Below are positions 7,543 to 16,186 of a stretch of 64,000 nt of DNA, piece after piece. Source of the DNA: Streptomyces rubrogriseus (GTDB taxonomy: Bacteria > Actinomycetota > Actinomycetes > Streptomycetales > Streptomycetaceae); the NCBI RefSeq assembly GCF_027947575.1, contig NZ_CP116256.1, positions 5,518,001-5,582,000 on the forward strand, in the 5' to 3' direction. The position numbers and the translations under genes are program-made. The notes under the pieces were generated by a model that searched no databases, was not told where the DNA came from, and was given only the letters and a program-made list of their open reading frames with translations. Position 1 is the first letter of the stretch, and the number at the start of each line of letters is the position of its first letter.

Positions 7543-8735
7543 GCCCGTCCTTTCACATTCCCTACATCCTGCCCACCGCGCTGCTGGCGCTGGCCCTCGT
7601 GCTGAAGCTCCCCACGTTCCTGCGGGCCTCGCGCGACCCGGACGTCAGGGCCACCACTCTCCTGCTGATCTGGGCCACCGCCGTGCTGGTCGTGATCACC
7701 CCGGTCAACATAGAACGGCTCAACGTCCTCACGGGTGTACCGAACATCGCCTCCCCCTGGGCCTACTCCTTCCTGACGGCCTTCTGCGCCACCGGCCTGA
7801 CCATGATCATGCGCTGGCGGGAGCCACCGTCGGTGAGACGGCGGCGCAGGATCCGCCGCATCTACTGGATCTACGCGGGCATCGTCGCCGTCCTGTGGCT
7901 GACGTTCATCCTGGCCGACGTCCCCACGGCACGCGTCTACGACCTGGACACCTACTACGCCGGCACCCCCTGGATGCGCGAGCACATCCTCCTCTACATC
8001 GCCGCGCACACGGTGTCGTCCCTCGTGGCGGTCTCCATGCTGTGGAAGTGGTTCCCCGAAGTGGCCAACCGCTGGCTGAAGGCAGGAGTGGTGTTCCTGC
8101 AACTGGGCTTCGCGTCAGGGCTCGTCTTCGATGTGGCGAAGACGGCTGCGATCGGGGCCCGCTGGTCGGGACACGACTGGGACGTACTGAGCACTCAGGC
8201 CGCGCCCCCGTTCGCGCTACTGGAAGCCGCCCTGGTCGCGCTCGGCTTCATCGTCCCCCAGGCCGGGCCCTTCGTGCAGAAGTGGGTCCGGGACCGGCGC
8301 GAGTACCGTCGGCTCGCCCCGCTGTGGCACGCGCTGAGCAGCCTCACCCCGGCGGCGGCCGAAGCGCGCTTCGGACCGTGGACTCCACTCGACCTGCGGC
8401 TGTTGCAACGCCGGCAGCGCATCCACGACGCGCTGCGCATGCTCGGCCCCTACCTCGACCCGGTGCTCTACCAGCGGGCCCGCGAAGCCGCACGGGCCGG
8501 GCACGGCGTCCCGGAAGCCGACGCGGACGGTGTCGCCGGAGCCGTCACGATCACTGCCGCCATCAGCGCCTACCGGCAGGGCGGACCTTCCGTCTCCCCG
8601 GTCCAGGGGCCGCGGGGAGGCGCGGTCGTGGGCGGCCACATCGAAGGCATCGCGTCCGCCCTGCACCGGCCCCGCATTCTCCAAGACGTTCGCCGACGCA
8701 TGACCAGCACAGAAAGCGCGCATCACCATGGCTGA
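7539..8735 (+). CDS. 7-TM MAB_1171c-family membrane protein
   Basis: A 398-aa integral membrane protein. I count seven hydrophobic segments in the first 240 residues: ILPTALLALALVLKL, TTLLLIWATAVLVVI, SPWAYSFLTAFCATGL, IYAGIVAVLWLTFIL, HILLYIAAHTVSSLV, AGVVFLQLGFASGLV and LLEAALVALGFIVPQ. These precede a soluble, basic C-terminal region of about 150 residues (WVRDRREYRRLAPLW and onward). The family is usually named putative transporter, yet the 7-TM plus cytoplasmic tail plan is also that of a receptor. It is translated from an ATGA overlap with the HExxH gene, and its last 8 bp overlap the FAD enzyme gene. I infer a role in sensing or export linked to its operon partners. Confidence 0.75.
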   Translation: MSPSFHIPYILPTALLALALVLKLPTFLRASRDPDVRATTLLLIWATAVLVVITPVNIERLNVLTGVPNIASPWAYSFLTAFCATGLTMIMRWREPPSVRRRRRIRRIYWIYAGIVAVLWLTFILADVPTARVYDLDTYYAGTPWMREHILLYIAAHTVSSLVAVSMLWKWFPEVANRWLKAGVVFLQLGFASGLVFDVAKTAAIGARWSGHDWDVLSTQAAPPFALLEAALVALGFIVPQAGPFVQKWVRDRREYRRLAPLWHALSSLTPAAAEARFGPWTPLDLRLLQRRQRIHDALRMLGPYLDPVLYQRAREAARAGHGVPEADADGVAGAVTITAAISAYRQGGPSVSPVQGPRGGAVVGGHIEGIASALHRPRILQDVRRRMTSTESAHHHG

Positions 8736-10182
8736 AGGAATCGTCACCCGCCGGCCCACCGCAGTGGTCATCGGCGCCAGTGCCACCGGTCTGCTCGCCG
8801 CGGCGGCCCTCGCGGACTTCGCCGACGTCACCGTCGTCGAACGCGACCGCCTCCCCGAGGGGCCCGAACCGCGCAGGGGCGTCCCCCAGGCCCGCCACGC
8901 ACACCTGGTGTGGAGCGGAGGAGTCAAGGCCTTCGACGACCTCCTCCCCGGTCTCACCGGGGAGATCGTCGCCCACGGCGGCCGCCTGGTGCACATCATG
9001 GGCGACATGGTCTCCCGGGCCCCCAACGAAGTGTGGTTCCGCCGTTTCACCTCCACCCATCACCGCAACCTGGTCTGCTCCCGCGACCTCCTCGACTCCG
9101 TTCTGCGAGGCCGCGTCCTGGCCGACGAACGCATCACGCTCCGCCAGGAGACGACCGTGCTCGGCCTCGAAGGCGACGCCACAGCGGTCACCGGCGTCCG
9201 CATACGCGCAGGAGCAGCGGCCGAAGCCGACGCAGGCGCCAACACAGGCGTCGACGCCGAAGCCGACGCCGGGGAACGCACCCTGCGCGCGGACCTGGTC
9301 GTCGATGCCTCGGGTCGGGGGTCGCGCGCGCCGCATTGGCTCACCGAGCTGGGCGGGCCGAGCGTCACTGAGCGCGAGGTCAACGCCGGCGTCGCCTACG
9401 CCACCCGTCTCTACCGGGCCCCCGAGGCGGCCCGGAACATCGACTTCCCCCTCGTGAACGTACAGGCCAACCCGGCCAAGGCACCCGGGCGGGGAGGCAT
9501 CGTCCTGCCCATCGAGGGGAACCGCTGGATCGTCACGCTGGCCGGTACCCGCGGCGGTGAACCCACCGACGATCCCGGCGCCTTCGTCGACTTCGCACTC
9601 AACCTCGACGATCCCGTCATCGGCGAACTCGTCAAGGGCCTCGAGCCACTCGGGGACATCGTCACCACCCGGGCCACGGCCAACCGCCGTCGCTACTACG
9701 AGCGGGTCAAACACTGGCCGGACGGCTTCCTCGTCCTCGGCGACGCCATCGCCGGCTACAACCCCGTCTACGGCCATGGTCTGACCGTCGCAGCCCAGTG
9801 CGCCCTCGCCGTCCGCGACACGCTCGGCGCGACCCGGCTGGGACAACCGGGCCTCGCACGGCGTCTTCAGCGCGCCGCCGCACGACCGGTGGCCGCCGCC
9901 TGGGACCTGGCCGTCGGCCAGGACGCCCTGTATCCGGGAGCCACCGACACCCCGCCCAACGGCGTCGAACGTCTCCTCGCGCGCTTCGTCGACAAGGCCG
10001 TGGAGACCGGCGCACGCAATCCGCGCGCCATGGCTGCCCTGCTGGATGTCATGAGCCTGGAGCGACCCGCGACCCGGCTGTTCTCGCCCGACATGCTCAT
10101 CCCCATGCTCCTCGGCCCCAGAAGACCGCACCTGCAAGGGCCGCCCCTGACCGATGCGGAGCGAAAGACCGTTGGGCCGTAG
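8728..10182 (+). CDS. FAD-dependent monooxygenase/oxidoreductase
   Basis: A 484-aa flavoprotein of the FAD_binding_3/squalene-epoxidase-like type. The dinucleotide-binding motif VVIGASATGLLAAAAL is at residues 13-28, followed by the acidic VVERD that binds ribose. The second FAD motif is present as VLGDAIAGYNPVYGHGLTVA (about residues 331-350), which is the GD-A motif with the GHG turn typical of epoxidases. A short low-complexity insert rich in Ala, Glu and Asp occurs at about residues 165-190 (AAAEADAGANTGVDAEADAG). It starts within the end of the 7-TM gene (8-bp overlap). It may modify a small molecule that is sensed or exported by the operon. The substrate is unknown. Confidence 0.85.
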   Translation: MAEGIVTRRPTAVVIGASATGLLAAAALADFADVTVVERDRLPEGPEPRRGVPQARHAHLVWSGGVKAFDDLLPGLTGEIVAHGGRLVHIMGDMVSRAPNEVWFRRFTSTHHRNLVCSRDLLDSVLRGRVLADERITLRQETTVLGLEGDATAVTGVRIRAGAAAEADAGANTGVDAEADAGERTLRADLVVDASGRGSRAPHWLTELGGPSVTEREVNAGVAYATRLYRAPEAARNIDFPLVNVQANPAKAPGRGGIVLPIEGNRWIVTLAGTRGGEPTDDPGAFVDFALNLDDPVIGELVKGLEPLGDIVTTRATANRRRYYERVKHWPDGFLVLGDAIAGYNPVYGHGLTVAAQCALAVRDTLGATRLGQPGLARRLQRAAARPVAAAWDLAVGQDALYPGATDTPPNGVERLLARFVDKAVETGARNPRAMAALLDVMSLERPATRLFSPDMLIPMLLGPRRPHLQGPPLTDAERKTVGP

Positions 10183-10234
10183 TGCTGTACTTCCGCTACG
10201 GCAAGCCTCAGGAAAGGGGTCACGGCCTCGGCGG

Positions 10235-11350
10235 TCAGGCCAGCTCGCACAACGGACCCTCGGGGTCCTGGTGGCACGGCGTCCAGGCGACGGAAGCGAA
10301 GACCCACTTCTGCCGGAGGTCCGCCGGGACGGACTCCGTGCGGATGCGCAGCGGCTTGCCCTTGGCGTCCTTCAGCTGGAGCCACTCGCCCTTCTGGTAG
10401 GAGTCGTTGTAGTGGACCTTGATGCCCCACTCGCACGCCTGCCCCCGTGGCGCGATCGCCTCCACCCTGAGGCCGCCCGAGGGCTGGCCGCCGCCGACCT
10501 CGATGTAGTGGGTGCCGAAGTAGGACTCGCCCTGCCCCTCGGCGTCGTCGGTGAGGACGGGCTCCTCGGCGCGCGGCGGAAGGTGGAGCCTGATGCCCTG
10601 ATAGGTGGCTCCGCCCTGGGGCGGCATGGCGACGACGGTCTGCGTGGTGCTCTTGTGGCACGTGATGCCGGTGGTCTTCCAGCCGTCGATGACCACGGCG
10701 GAGGACCGGGTGCTCAGCACGGTCATCTTGAACGCGTCGGTGAGTTCCAGACCTCCGTCCCTGGTGTTCCGCTCGTACCGCTCGGGGGCGTGTTCCATCA
10801 CGGACGCGTACACGAGCGGGCGGCCGCCCAGCTCCCTCAGGTAGGAGAAGGCGGAACCGGGGTCGCCGGTCGTCAGTTTCCGCGCCTCGTCGGCGGTCAG
10901 CTCACGGTCGAGGACCATCGCCCACGTGGGGGGCTCGCCCTCCTCCGGCCGCACCGACACCGTGAACGGGGTCTTGGCCGCGTCGATACCGGTGTTGGTG
11001 TCGTTCTCCCTGATCGTGCTCGGCTTGATCATGAGGTACGCCACCAGCACCGCGCCCAGGACGCCCAGGAGACCGACGGCCGCCTTCACGAACAGCCAGC
11101 GGAGCTTCTTGCGCCGGGAGGCCTCGGGGTCAACCCCGAGCACGTCGGAGACGAGCACCTCGAAGCTCTCGTCGGGGCGGTCTCCCCCGCCGGCGGGCGG
11201 CTGCGGGGCGGGCGGCGCGGGGTCGGCGGGCGGTGGGGGCGTGTCCCCGTCCGTGTCCGCGTGCTGTCCCGTGGGCTCGGCGGGGGCGCCGCCGCCTTCA
11301 TCGTCGGGGCGCGGCTCCGGAGTCCCGTCCGGTGAAGCGGTCGTCGTCAT
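10235..11350 (-). CDS. single-pass membrane protein of unknown function
   Basis: A 371-aa protein with a long Pro/Ala/Asp-rich cytoplasmic N-terminus (about 75 residues), a basic RRKKLRWLF stop-transfer flank, one transmembrane helix (about 85-108, VKAAVGLLGVLGAVLVAYL) and an extracellular domain of about 260 residues. The outer domain has no motif I recognise. It contains three cysteines (ITCHKST, GQACEWG, WTPCHQ) and a final CELA. The plan of disordered head, one membrane helix and extracytoplasmic sensor resembles many Streptomyces proteins of unknown role. The ATG has a GGGGGGA ribosome-binding site. It converges on the FAD enzyme, separated by 52 bp. Confidence 0.65.
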   Translation of the reverse strand: MTTTASPDGTPEPRPDDEGGGAPAEPTGQHADTDGDTPPPPADPAPPAPQPPAGGGDRPDESFEVLVSDVLGVDPEASRRKKLRWLFVKAAVGLLGVLGAVLVAYLMIKPSTIRENDTNTGIDAAKTPFTVSVRPEEGEPPTWAMVLDRELTADEARKLTTGDPGSAFSYLRELGGRPLVYASVMEHAPERYERNTRDGGLELTDAFKMTVLSTRSSAVVIDGWKTTGITCHKSTTQTVVAMPPQGGATYQGIRLHLPPRAEEPVLTDDAEGQGESYFGTHYIEVGGGQPSGGLRVEAIAPRGQACEWGIKVHYNDSYQKGEWLQLKDAKGKPLRIRTESVPADLRQKWVFASVAWTPCHQDPEGPLCELA

Positions 11351-11452
11351 GCTCGTCCCCCCGCAACACGTCGCATCCCGTCTCCGGCGGCCGCTGACGC
11401 CCGTGTCGGCCGGGCCGCTCGAAACCCGCCTGATCCCTTGTCACGTACCGGT

Positions 11453-11923
11453 TCACCCGTCACGTACAGCAGTCTGCCGTACCGGGGTCACCGCTGGTGA
11501 CACACCGGTCACAGTCGGGGCCTCGACGTCGAGCGCCTCGCTTCGCCGACGGGCTCGGTCCACCTCGGCCATGTGTGCCTCGGCCCACTCGCGGAGTGCG
11601 GCCAGCGGCTCTTCCAGGGTCAGGCCGAGCGGGGTGAGCCGGTAGTACACGCGCGGCGGGACCGTCGGCTCGACTCTGCGGCCGACCAGGCCGTCACGGG
11701 TGAGGCCCTGAAGGGTCACCGACAGCATCTTCTGCGAGATGCCGGTCATCCTGCGCTGCAGTTCCGCGAACCGCACCTCCTCCGGGGAGGCCTCCGCCAG
11801 CACTTTGACGGCCATGGACGTCCACTTGGTGCCGATCCGGTCGAGGAGGCGGCGGGTGGGGCACTGCGGGTCGAACAGGTCTCCGCGAGGGAGGTGCGGA
11901 GGACGTGACGTCGAGGAGGTCAC
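11453..11923 (-). CDS. HxlR-family transcriptional regulator
   Basis: A 156-aa winged-helix protein. The family hallmarks are present: CPTRRLLDRIGTKW (the C-P-x-x-x-x-L-x-x-I-G-x-K-W signature, about residues 21-34), FAELQRRMTGISQKMLS, LTRDGLVGRRVEP and PRVYYRLTPLG. HxlR regulators usually control a divergent gene and respond to aldehydes or quinones. Here the divergent neighbours are an epoxide-hydrolase-like enzyme and a PPOX-like flavoprotein, which are probably its targets. The GTG start at 11923 is not preceded by a strong ribosome-binding site. The C-terminal 35 residues are extra compared with a minimal HxlR protein. Confidence 0.88.
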   Translation of the reverse strand: MTSSTSRPPHLPRGDLFDPQCPTRRLLDRIGTKWTSMAVKVLAEASPEEVRFAELQRRMTGISQKMLSVTLQGLTRDGLVGRRVEPTVPPRVYYRLTPLGLTLEEPLAALREWAEAHMAEVDRARRRSEALDVEAPTVTGVSPAVTPVRQTAVRDG

Positions 11924-12061
11924 CCGGGGCTCACCACCTGTGGCGGAAGTGCGGTCTTGGATCGCCCAGCCTAGTTTCCTATCGTTCTGTTGTCACCATT
12001 GGTAACTGCGTCTTGGTAACTGCTTTCCGGTAACTGCTTCGGCCGACCCCAGGGGTTTCTC

Positions 12062-12964
12062 GTGCTCACGCCCGTCGCCTCGTCCCACTCCTCCGATCCC
12101 CGCCCTCCGGGCGTCGAACTCCGGCGCGTCGCGGTCAACGGCGTCGAACTCGACGTGGCCCTCCAGGGCGAGGGCCCCGCCGTGCTGCTGCTGCACGGCT
12201 TCCCGCACACGTGGCAGCTGTGGACCCGCGTCATGGGCCCCCTCGCCGAACACCACCGGGTCGTCGCACCGGACATGCGAGGCGCGGGGGCGAGTACGCG
12301 TGCGGCGGACGGATACGACGCCGGCACACTCGCGTGCGATGCCGAAGCGCTGCTGGAAGCCCTCGGAGTCCGCTCGGCGGACGTCGTCGGCATCGACGCC
12401 GGAACCCCGCCCGCGTTCCTTCTCGCCATGCACCGGCCCGACCTCGTCGGGCGGCTCGTCGTCATGGAGTCACTGCTGGGCGGGCTGCCGGGGGCCGAGG
12501 AGTTTCTCGCGCGCGGGGCGCCCTGGTGGTTCGGCTTCCACGCGGTGCCCGGTCTCGCGGAGACGGTGCTGGCCGGGCACGAGGCCCAGTACGTCGACTG
12601 GTTCCTGGACGCCGGTTCCCTCGGGGAGGGCGTCGACCCCGCCGTCCGGGACGCCTTCGTGCGGGCGTACACCGGGACCGAGGCCCTGCGCTGCGCCTTC
12701 TCGTACTACCGGGCGCTGCCCACGAGCAGCGAGCAGATCGCGCAGGCCGTCGCCGGCGGGCGGCTGACCGTCCCCACCATGGCCGTCGGCGCCCGTCCGG
12801 TGGGGCGGGCCCTCGAACGGCAGCTGCGGCCGGTCACCGATCACCTGGTCGGCCATGTGATCGAGGACTGCGGGCACATCATCCCGCTGCATCGCCCCGA
12901 AGCGCTGCTCCGCCTGCTCGAACCGTTCCTGACGTCAGTGGTACTCCATCGGGAGCACCGATGA
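12062..12964 (+). CDS. alpha/beta-hydrolase, epoxide-hydrolase-like
   Basis: A 300-aa alpha/beta-hydrolase. The oxyanion motif HGFPHTW is at about residues 46-52 and DMRGAGAS at about 75-82. The nucleophile elbow reads VVGIDAGTP, so the nucleophile position holds Asp rather than Ser. This is typical of epoxide hydrolases and haloalkane dehalogenases. The C-terminal CGHIIPLHRPEALL supplies the catalytic His. An HGFP plus Asp nucleophile favours epoxide hydrolase over esterase. The GTG start at 12062 follows an AGGGG. It is divergent from the HxlR regulator with 138 bp between them and is followed after 50 bp by the PPOX-like gene, with which it may form an operon. The true substrate is unknown. 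Confidence 0.82.
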   Translation: MLTPVASSHSSDPRPPGVELRRVAVNGVELDVALQGEGPAVLLLHGFPHTWQLWTRVMGPLAEHHRVVAPDMRGAGASTRAADGYDAGTLACDAEALLEALGVRSADVVGIDAGTPPAFLLAMHRPDLVGRLVVMESLLGGLPGAEEFLARGAPWWFGFHAVPGLAETVLAGHEAQYVDWFLDAGSLGEGVDPAVRDAFVRAYTGTEALRCAFSYYRALPTSSEQIAQAVAGGRLTVPTMAVGARPVGRALERQLRPVTDHLVGHVIEDCGHIIPLHRPEALLRLLEPFLTSVVLHREHR

Positions 12965-13014
12965 TTTCCGGGCCGGCCGGCAGTCGTTACGGACACGAGA
13001 GCAAGGAGTCCGCC

Positions 13015-13575
13015 ATGTCCGTGCAACGACCTGCCGCCGAGCAGCCCACCACCGAACTCGACGCCCGCTACAGCTCCGCACTCCATCCCCGTCCGGGCGC
13101 CGCGGACGTCACCGCCACCGAGTGGGACGAGGCCCGGCGGCGTCTGGAGGCCGCCGAGATCTTCTGGGTGGCCACGGTGCGGCCCGGTGGCGGGCCGCAC
13201 GTCACGCCGGTGATCGCGGCGTGGCACGACGGTGTGCTGTATTTCTCCACCGGACCGGGTGAGCAGAAGGCCCGGAACCTGGCGCACGACGCGCACTGCG
13301 CGCTGATCACGGGCGGGAACTCGCTCACCGAGGGGTTCGACCTCGTCGTCGAGGGCGAGGCGGAGCGGGTCGGTGATCCGGCGGTGCTGGAGGAGGTGAT
13401 CGCGGCGTACGAGGCGAAGTACGGGTCGCACATCACGTCGGCCGAAGGCACCTTCCACGGCATCGGGGACGCCATGCGGCGCGGCGACGCGGTGCTGTTC
13501 GCGGTGGCCCCGGTCACCGCGTACGGGTTCGGCCGGGACGACGGGGTCTACAGCCATACGCGGTGGGCATTCTGA
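13015..13575 (+). CDS. PPOX-class flavin-dependent protein (pyridoxamine 5'-phosphate oxidase-like)
   Basis: A 186-aa split-barrel flavoprotein. The fold is recognisable from FWVATVRPGGGPHVTPVIAAW (here cited by its ends), then LYFSTGPGEQKARNL, HCALITGG, and the later GEAERVGDP and YGFGRDD strands. The sequence S/T-x-G-P-G-x-Q-K-A-R-N-L is typical of the F420/FMN-binding general-stress PPOX subfamily. The ATG at 13015 has AAGGAG 9 nt upstream. It lies downstream of the epoxide-hydrolase-like gene, probably in one transcript under the HxlR regulator. It could be an FMN or F420 reductase; the exact cofactor cannot be decided by eye. Confidence 0.82.
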   Translation: MSVQRPAAEQPTTELDARYSSALHPRPGAADVTATEWDEARRRLEAAEIFWVATVRPGGGPHVTPVIAAWHDGVLYFSTGPGEQKARNLAHDAHCALITGGNSLTEGFDLVVEGEAERVGDPAVLEEVIAAYEAKYGSHITSAEGTFHGIGDAMRRGDAVLFAVAPVTAYGFGRDDGVYSHTRWAF

Positions 13576-13595
13576 GTGACCGGGCAGGCAGCGCG

Positions 13596-14951
13596 TCAGC
13601 GGCCGACCGTCCAGGTCGCCGAGTTGGACGTGAGGTCCCGGACGGCGTGGCTGCGGACGGCGGTCGTCGTGTCGACCACCGTTGCGGTCACCTTGTGGGT
13701 GCGCCGGTCGGCCGGGACGCCCAGGGCGGCCGGGAGGACGGAGGTCCTGCCCCGGGCGTGCCTGGCCTCGCGTCCGTCGACGTACCAGCGGAGCTGCGGT
13801 CGGGAGAGTCCCGTGGCGGGGCCCAGGTCGGCGAGTTCCACGGAGAGGCGGGTGAAGCGCGTGGCCCGGGTCGCCGTGTTCCGCAGCGGGGTGAGGGCGT
13901 TGGCCGAGCGGTAGAAGCCGGCGATCATCGCCTCCCGGCCGGGGAGGTTGAACCGGTCGGTGTTCAGTGACCGCATGATGGAGTTCTCCGTGGGACGGTA
14001 CACCCCGTACTCGTAGTAGTCGGCGCCCTCGAAGGTGCCGACTACGCCGCCGCTCGGGTCGGTCTCGCCGAGCCAGGACGCCCACTTGGTGCGCTGCCTC
14101 GCCATGTCGTCCGCCGTCAGGGTCGAGGCGTTGGGATGGGCGGGCTCGGGGTAGGGGTAGTCGCCGTAGCCCTCGTACTGGTACTCGTCCGCCAGGAGGC
14201 CTATGGAGTGGGCCATCTCGTGGGCGGCTATCAGGGTGGACCGGTCGTTGTCGGAGGAGAGCGTGGAGACGCCGTCGTAGCCGTAGTCCGCCGCGAGTCC
14301 GGAGTAGCCGGCACCGCCGTACTTGGCGGAGTTGGAGACCACGATCACCAGGTCGGTCGCCGGTGCCCTGTCCGCGTAGGTCTTCGTCCTGTCGAGGTCG
14401 ACGCAGATCAGGCGCTCCGTGTCGCCGCACCAGAAGTACGAGCCGAGCGCGGTGTTCCTGACGACGTCCCGGGTCGGGTCGCCGGTGACGCCGGAGTCCT
14501 CGGAAACGGCCTTCACGGCCCAGACGTTGAAGAGGCCCTCGTAGCTCTTGTAGGGGTCGATGTCGGTGACCTCGTCCCACTTCGCACGCGCGTCCTCGAG
14601 GAAGTCGTCCTGCTCGGCGGAGGTGTAGCCGTCGCCGACGATCGTGACGTCGAGGCGGTCGGCGGTCGGGCCGGTCTCGGCGAGCGGGACGACCTCGCCG
14701 TCCTCGGATGCGGCGGCGGTGCGTTTCCGGGAGTCGGACCCGGTCGGCCCGTCCGGCTGGGTGTGCGGGCTGCCGGCCGGGACGCTGGTGCGCGCGCCCC
14801 CGCCGGTCGGCTCCGGGAAGTACTCGACGTCGACGTACGGGCCGGCGCCGGCCGTCGGTGCGTCGGCGGCGCCCGCGCCGTCGACCGCGGTCAGGGAGAC
14901 GGAGAGGGCGAGGACGGTTGCCGCCGCCGACCTGCGCAGGCCTGTGTGCAC
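13596..14951 (-). CDS. secreted M64-family metallopeptidase
   Basis: A 451-aa exported zinc peptidase (IgA peptidase M64 type). The signal peptide covers about the first 30 residues (AAATVLALSVSLTAV, AAD cleavage). The domain begins near residue 75 (DRLDVTIVGDGYTSAEQDDF) and shows the family block FNVWAVKAVSEDSGV, the zinc motif AAHEMAHSIG with HExxH, and the conserved LLADEYQYEG that follows it. The C-terminal part (about residues 300-451) is an immunoglobulin-like beta region ending SATWTVGR. I start it at GTG 14951: a GGGGGAG ribosome-binding site lies 5-6 nt before, and a TTG 15 bp further upstream would place that site inside the gene. It converges with the PPOX gene (20-bp gap). Confidence 0.85.
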   Translation of the reverse strand: MHTGLRRSAAATVLALSVSLTAVDGAGAADAPTAGAGPYVDVEYFPEPTGGGARTSVPAGSPHTQPDGPTGSDSRKRTAAASEDGEVVPLAETGPTADRLDVTIVGDGYTSAEQDDFLEDARAKWDEVTDIDPYKSYEGLFNVWAVKAVSEDSGVTGDPTRDVVRNTALGSYFWCGDTERLICVDLDRTKTYADRAPATDLVIVVSNSAKYGGAGYSGLAADYGYDGVSTLSSDNDRSTLIAAHEMAHSIGLLADEYQYEGYGDYPYPEPAHPNASTLTADDMARQRTKWASWLGETDPSGGVVGTFEGADYYEYGVYRPTENSIMRSLNTDRFNLPGREAMIAGFYRSANALTPLRNTATRATRFTRLSVELADLGPATGLSRPQLRWYVDGREARHARGRTSVLPAALGVPADRRTHKVTATVVDTTTAVRSHAVRDLTSNSATWTVGR

Positions 14952-14988
14952 GAAGCTCTCCCCCAACCCGATTGAAGTAACTGCGTAA

Positions 14989-15016
14989 TTAAGTGCAGTT
15001 AAGTGCTCGCTTAAGT
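14989..15016. promoter_or_regulatory. AT-rich TTAAGT direct repeats upstream of the M64 peptidase
   Basis: TTAAGTGC occurs at 14989 and again 10 bp later at 14999, and TTAAGT recurs at 15011. They form an AT-rich patch in the otherwise very GC-rich gap before the peptidase start at 14951. One-turn spacing suits a regulator binding one face of the helix, near the peptidase promoter on the minus strand. Confidence 0.4.
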
Positions 15017-15081
15017 TAGGGGCCGGTCAGCGCTTCTGGCAAGGGGCGGGTGGGATGCGGGTGTTGCTGGACGGCGTGCGG

Positions 15082-16110
15082 TCAGTCGCCGACCCCCAGC
15101 GCGCCCAGCAGCATCGGCAGGGACGCGTGCAGCTCACGCTCCCAGTAGGCCCAGCCATGGGTCCCCGGGCCGTAGAAGTTGGTCGTCACGTGCCTCGCGC
15201 CGACGCGCTTCAGCTCGGCCGCGAGCGCGTGGTTCTGTCGGTTGAAGTCGGCCTCCAGGGCGCTCGTGGCGCCCGGTGCGTCCAGGGGGCCGGTGGTGCC
15301 GTCGCCGCAGGAGAGGTAGACCGGGATCGACCTCAGTCGCTTGGCGAGGTGGAAGGGGTCGTGGGCCTGCCAGATGCCGCGTTGGGCGACCGGGTCGCCC
15401 CAGACGCGGAGCGGGTCGTTGTCCTGGCCGGCGAAGAAGCCCATGATGCGGTCGACCGACTCGTCGTTCAGGAGGGGATGGGCGGAGCCGGAGAAGGCGG
15501 CCGTCGCCCGGAACATCCCGGGGTGCCGGGCGGCGTACAGCAGTGCGCCCTGGCCGCCCATGGACAGGCCCGCGACCACGCGGTTGCTGCCCGCGCCCCA
15601 GTCGCGTTCCAGGAGGTGGCGCAGCTCCTTCGTGTGGAACGTCTCCCATGCCGGGTCGCCGCCCCGGCCGTGGTTCCACCAGTCGCTGTACCAGCCGTTC
15701 CAGCCCGCCTCGGGCATCACGACCAGGACGTCGCGCAGGCTCTCCGTCTCCGCCACGTCCGTCATGCTCGTCCACGACGTGTAGTCGCCGCAGCAGCCGT
15801 GCAGGAGCCAGAGGGTGGGCCAGTGCTGCCGGTGGCGTCGGTCGTGCGGGTTCCAGCCGTCGGGGGTGAGGAGCCGGACTTCGACCGTGCGGCCACCCAG
15901 GGCCGTAGACCGCACCGACAGGTCGACCTGCCGGTCCGCGACCCGGGTGACGGCGACGACCTCCGCGCCGGGGCGGGTGGCGCCGGTCCCCGGTTTCCCG
16001 GCGGCCAGGGCCCCAGGAGCGGTCGGCGTCAGGACGGCCAGCAGGACGGCGAGGACCAGGAGGAGTCTGGCTCGCAGCGGGGTGAGGACGGTGGGCACGT
16101 TCGCGAACAC
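15082..16110 (-). CDS. secreted Ag85-type alpha/beta-hydrolase esterase
   Basis: A 342-aa exported esterase of the antigen-85/esterase D-like family. A signal peptide of about 37 residues (RLLLVLAVLLAVL, then ALAAG) precedes a hydrolase domain with LWLLHGCCGDYTSW (oxyanion region), MPEAGWNGWYSDW, the nucleophile elbow GLSMGGQGAL (about residue 190), and the C-terminal GTHGWAYWERELH with the catalytic His. The W-Y-S-D-W motif after PEAG is shared with mycolyltransferase-like proteins. In Streptomyces, which lack mycolic acids, it is more likely an acyl esterase or diacylglycerol acyltransferase homologue. The GTG start at 16110 has GGGAG upstream. Confidence 0.85.
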   Translation of the reverse strand: MFANVPTVLTPLRARLLLVLAVLLAVLTPTAPGALAAGKPGTGATRPGAEVVAVTRVADRQVDLSVRSTALGGRTVEVRLLTPDGWNPHDRRHRQHWPTLWLLHGCCGDYTSWTSMTDVAETESLRDVLVVMPEAGWNGWYSDWWNHGRGGDPAWETFHTKELRHLLERDWGAGSNRVVAGLSMGGQGALLYAARHPGMFRATAAFSGSAHPLLNDESVDRIMGFFAGQDNDPLRVWGDPVAQRGIWQAHDPFHLAKRLRSIPVYLSCGDGTTGPLDAPGATSALEADFNRQNHALAAELKRVGARHVTTNFYGPGTHGWAYWERELHASLPMLLGALGVGD

Positions 16111-16134
16111 GGCGGCTCCCTGGGTGGGTTGCTG

Positions 16135-16160
16135 TGCGTGGTGCGTGGTGCGTGGTGCGT
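16135..16160. repeat. tandem 7-bp TGCGTGG repeats
   Basis: TGCGTGG is repeated three times exactly, with a partial fourth copy, from 16135 to 16160. The array sits in the 76-bp gap between the Ag85-type esterase start and the stop of the phosphodiester glycosidase gene. Confidence 0.8.
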
Positions 16161-16186
16161 CCGGCGGGCGGTCGTGGCGGACCTGG

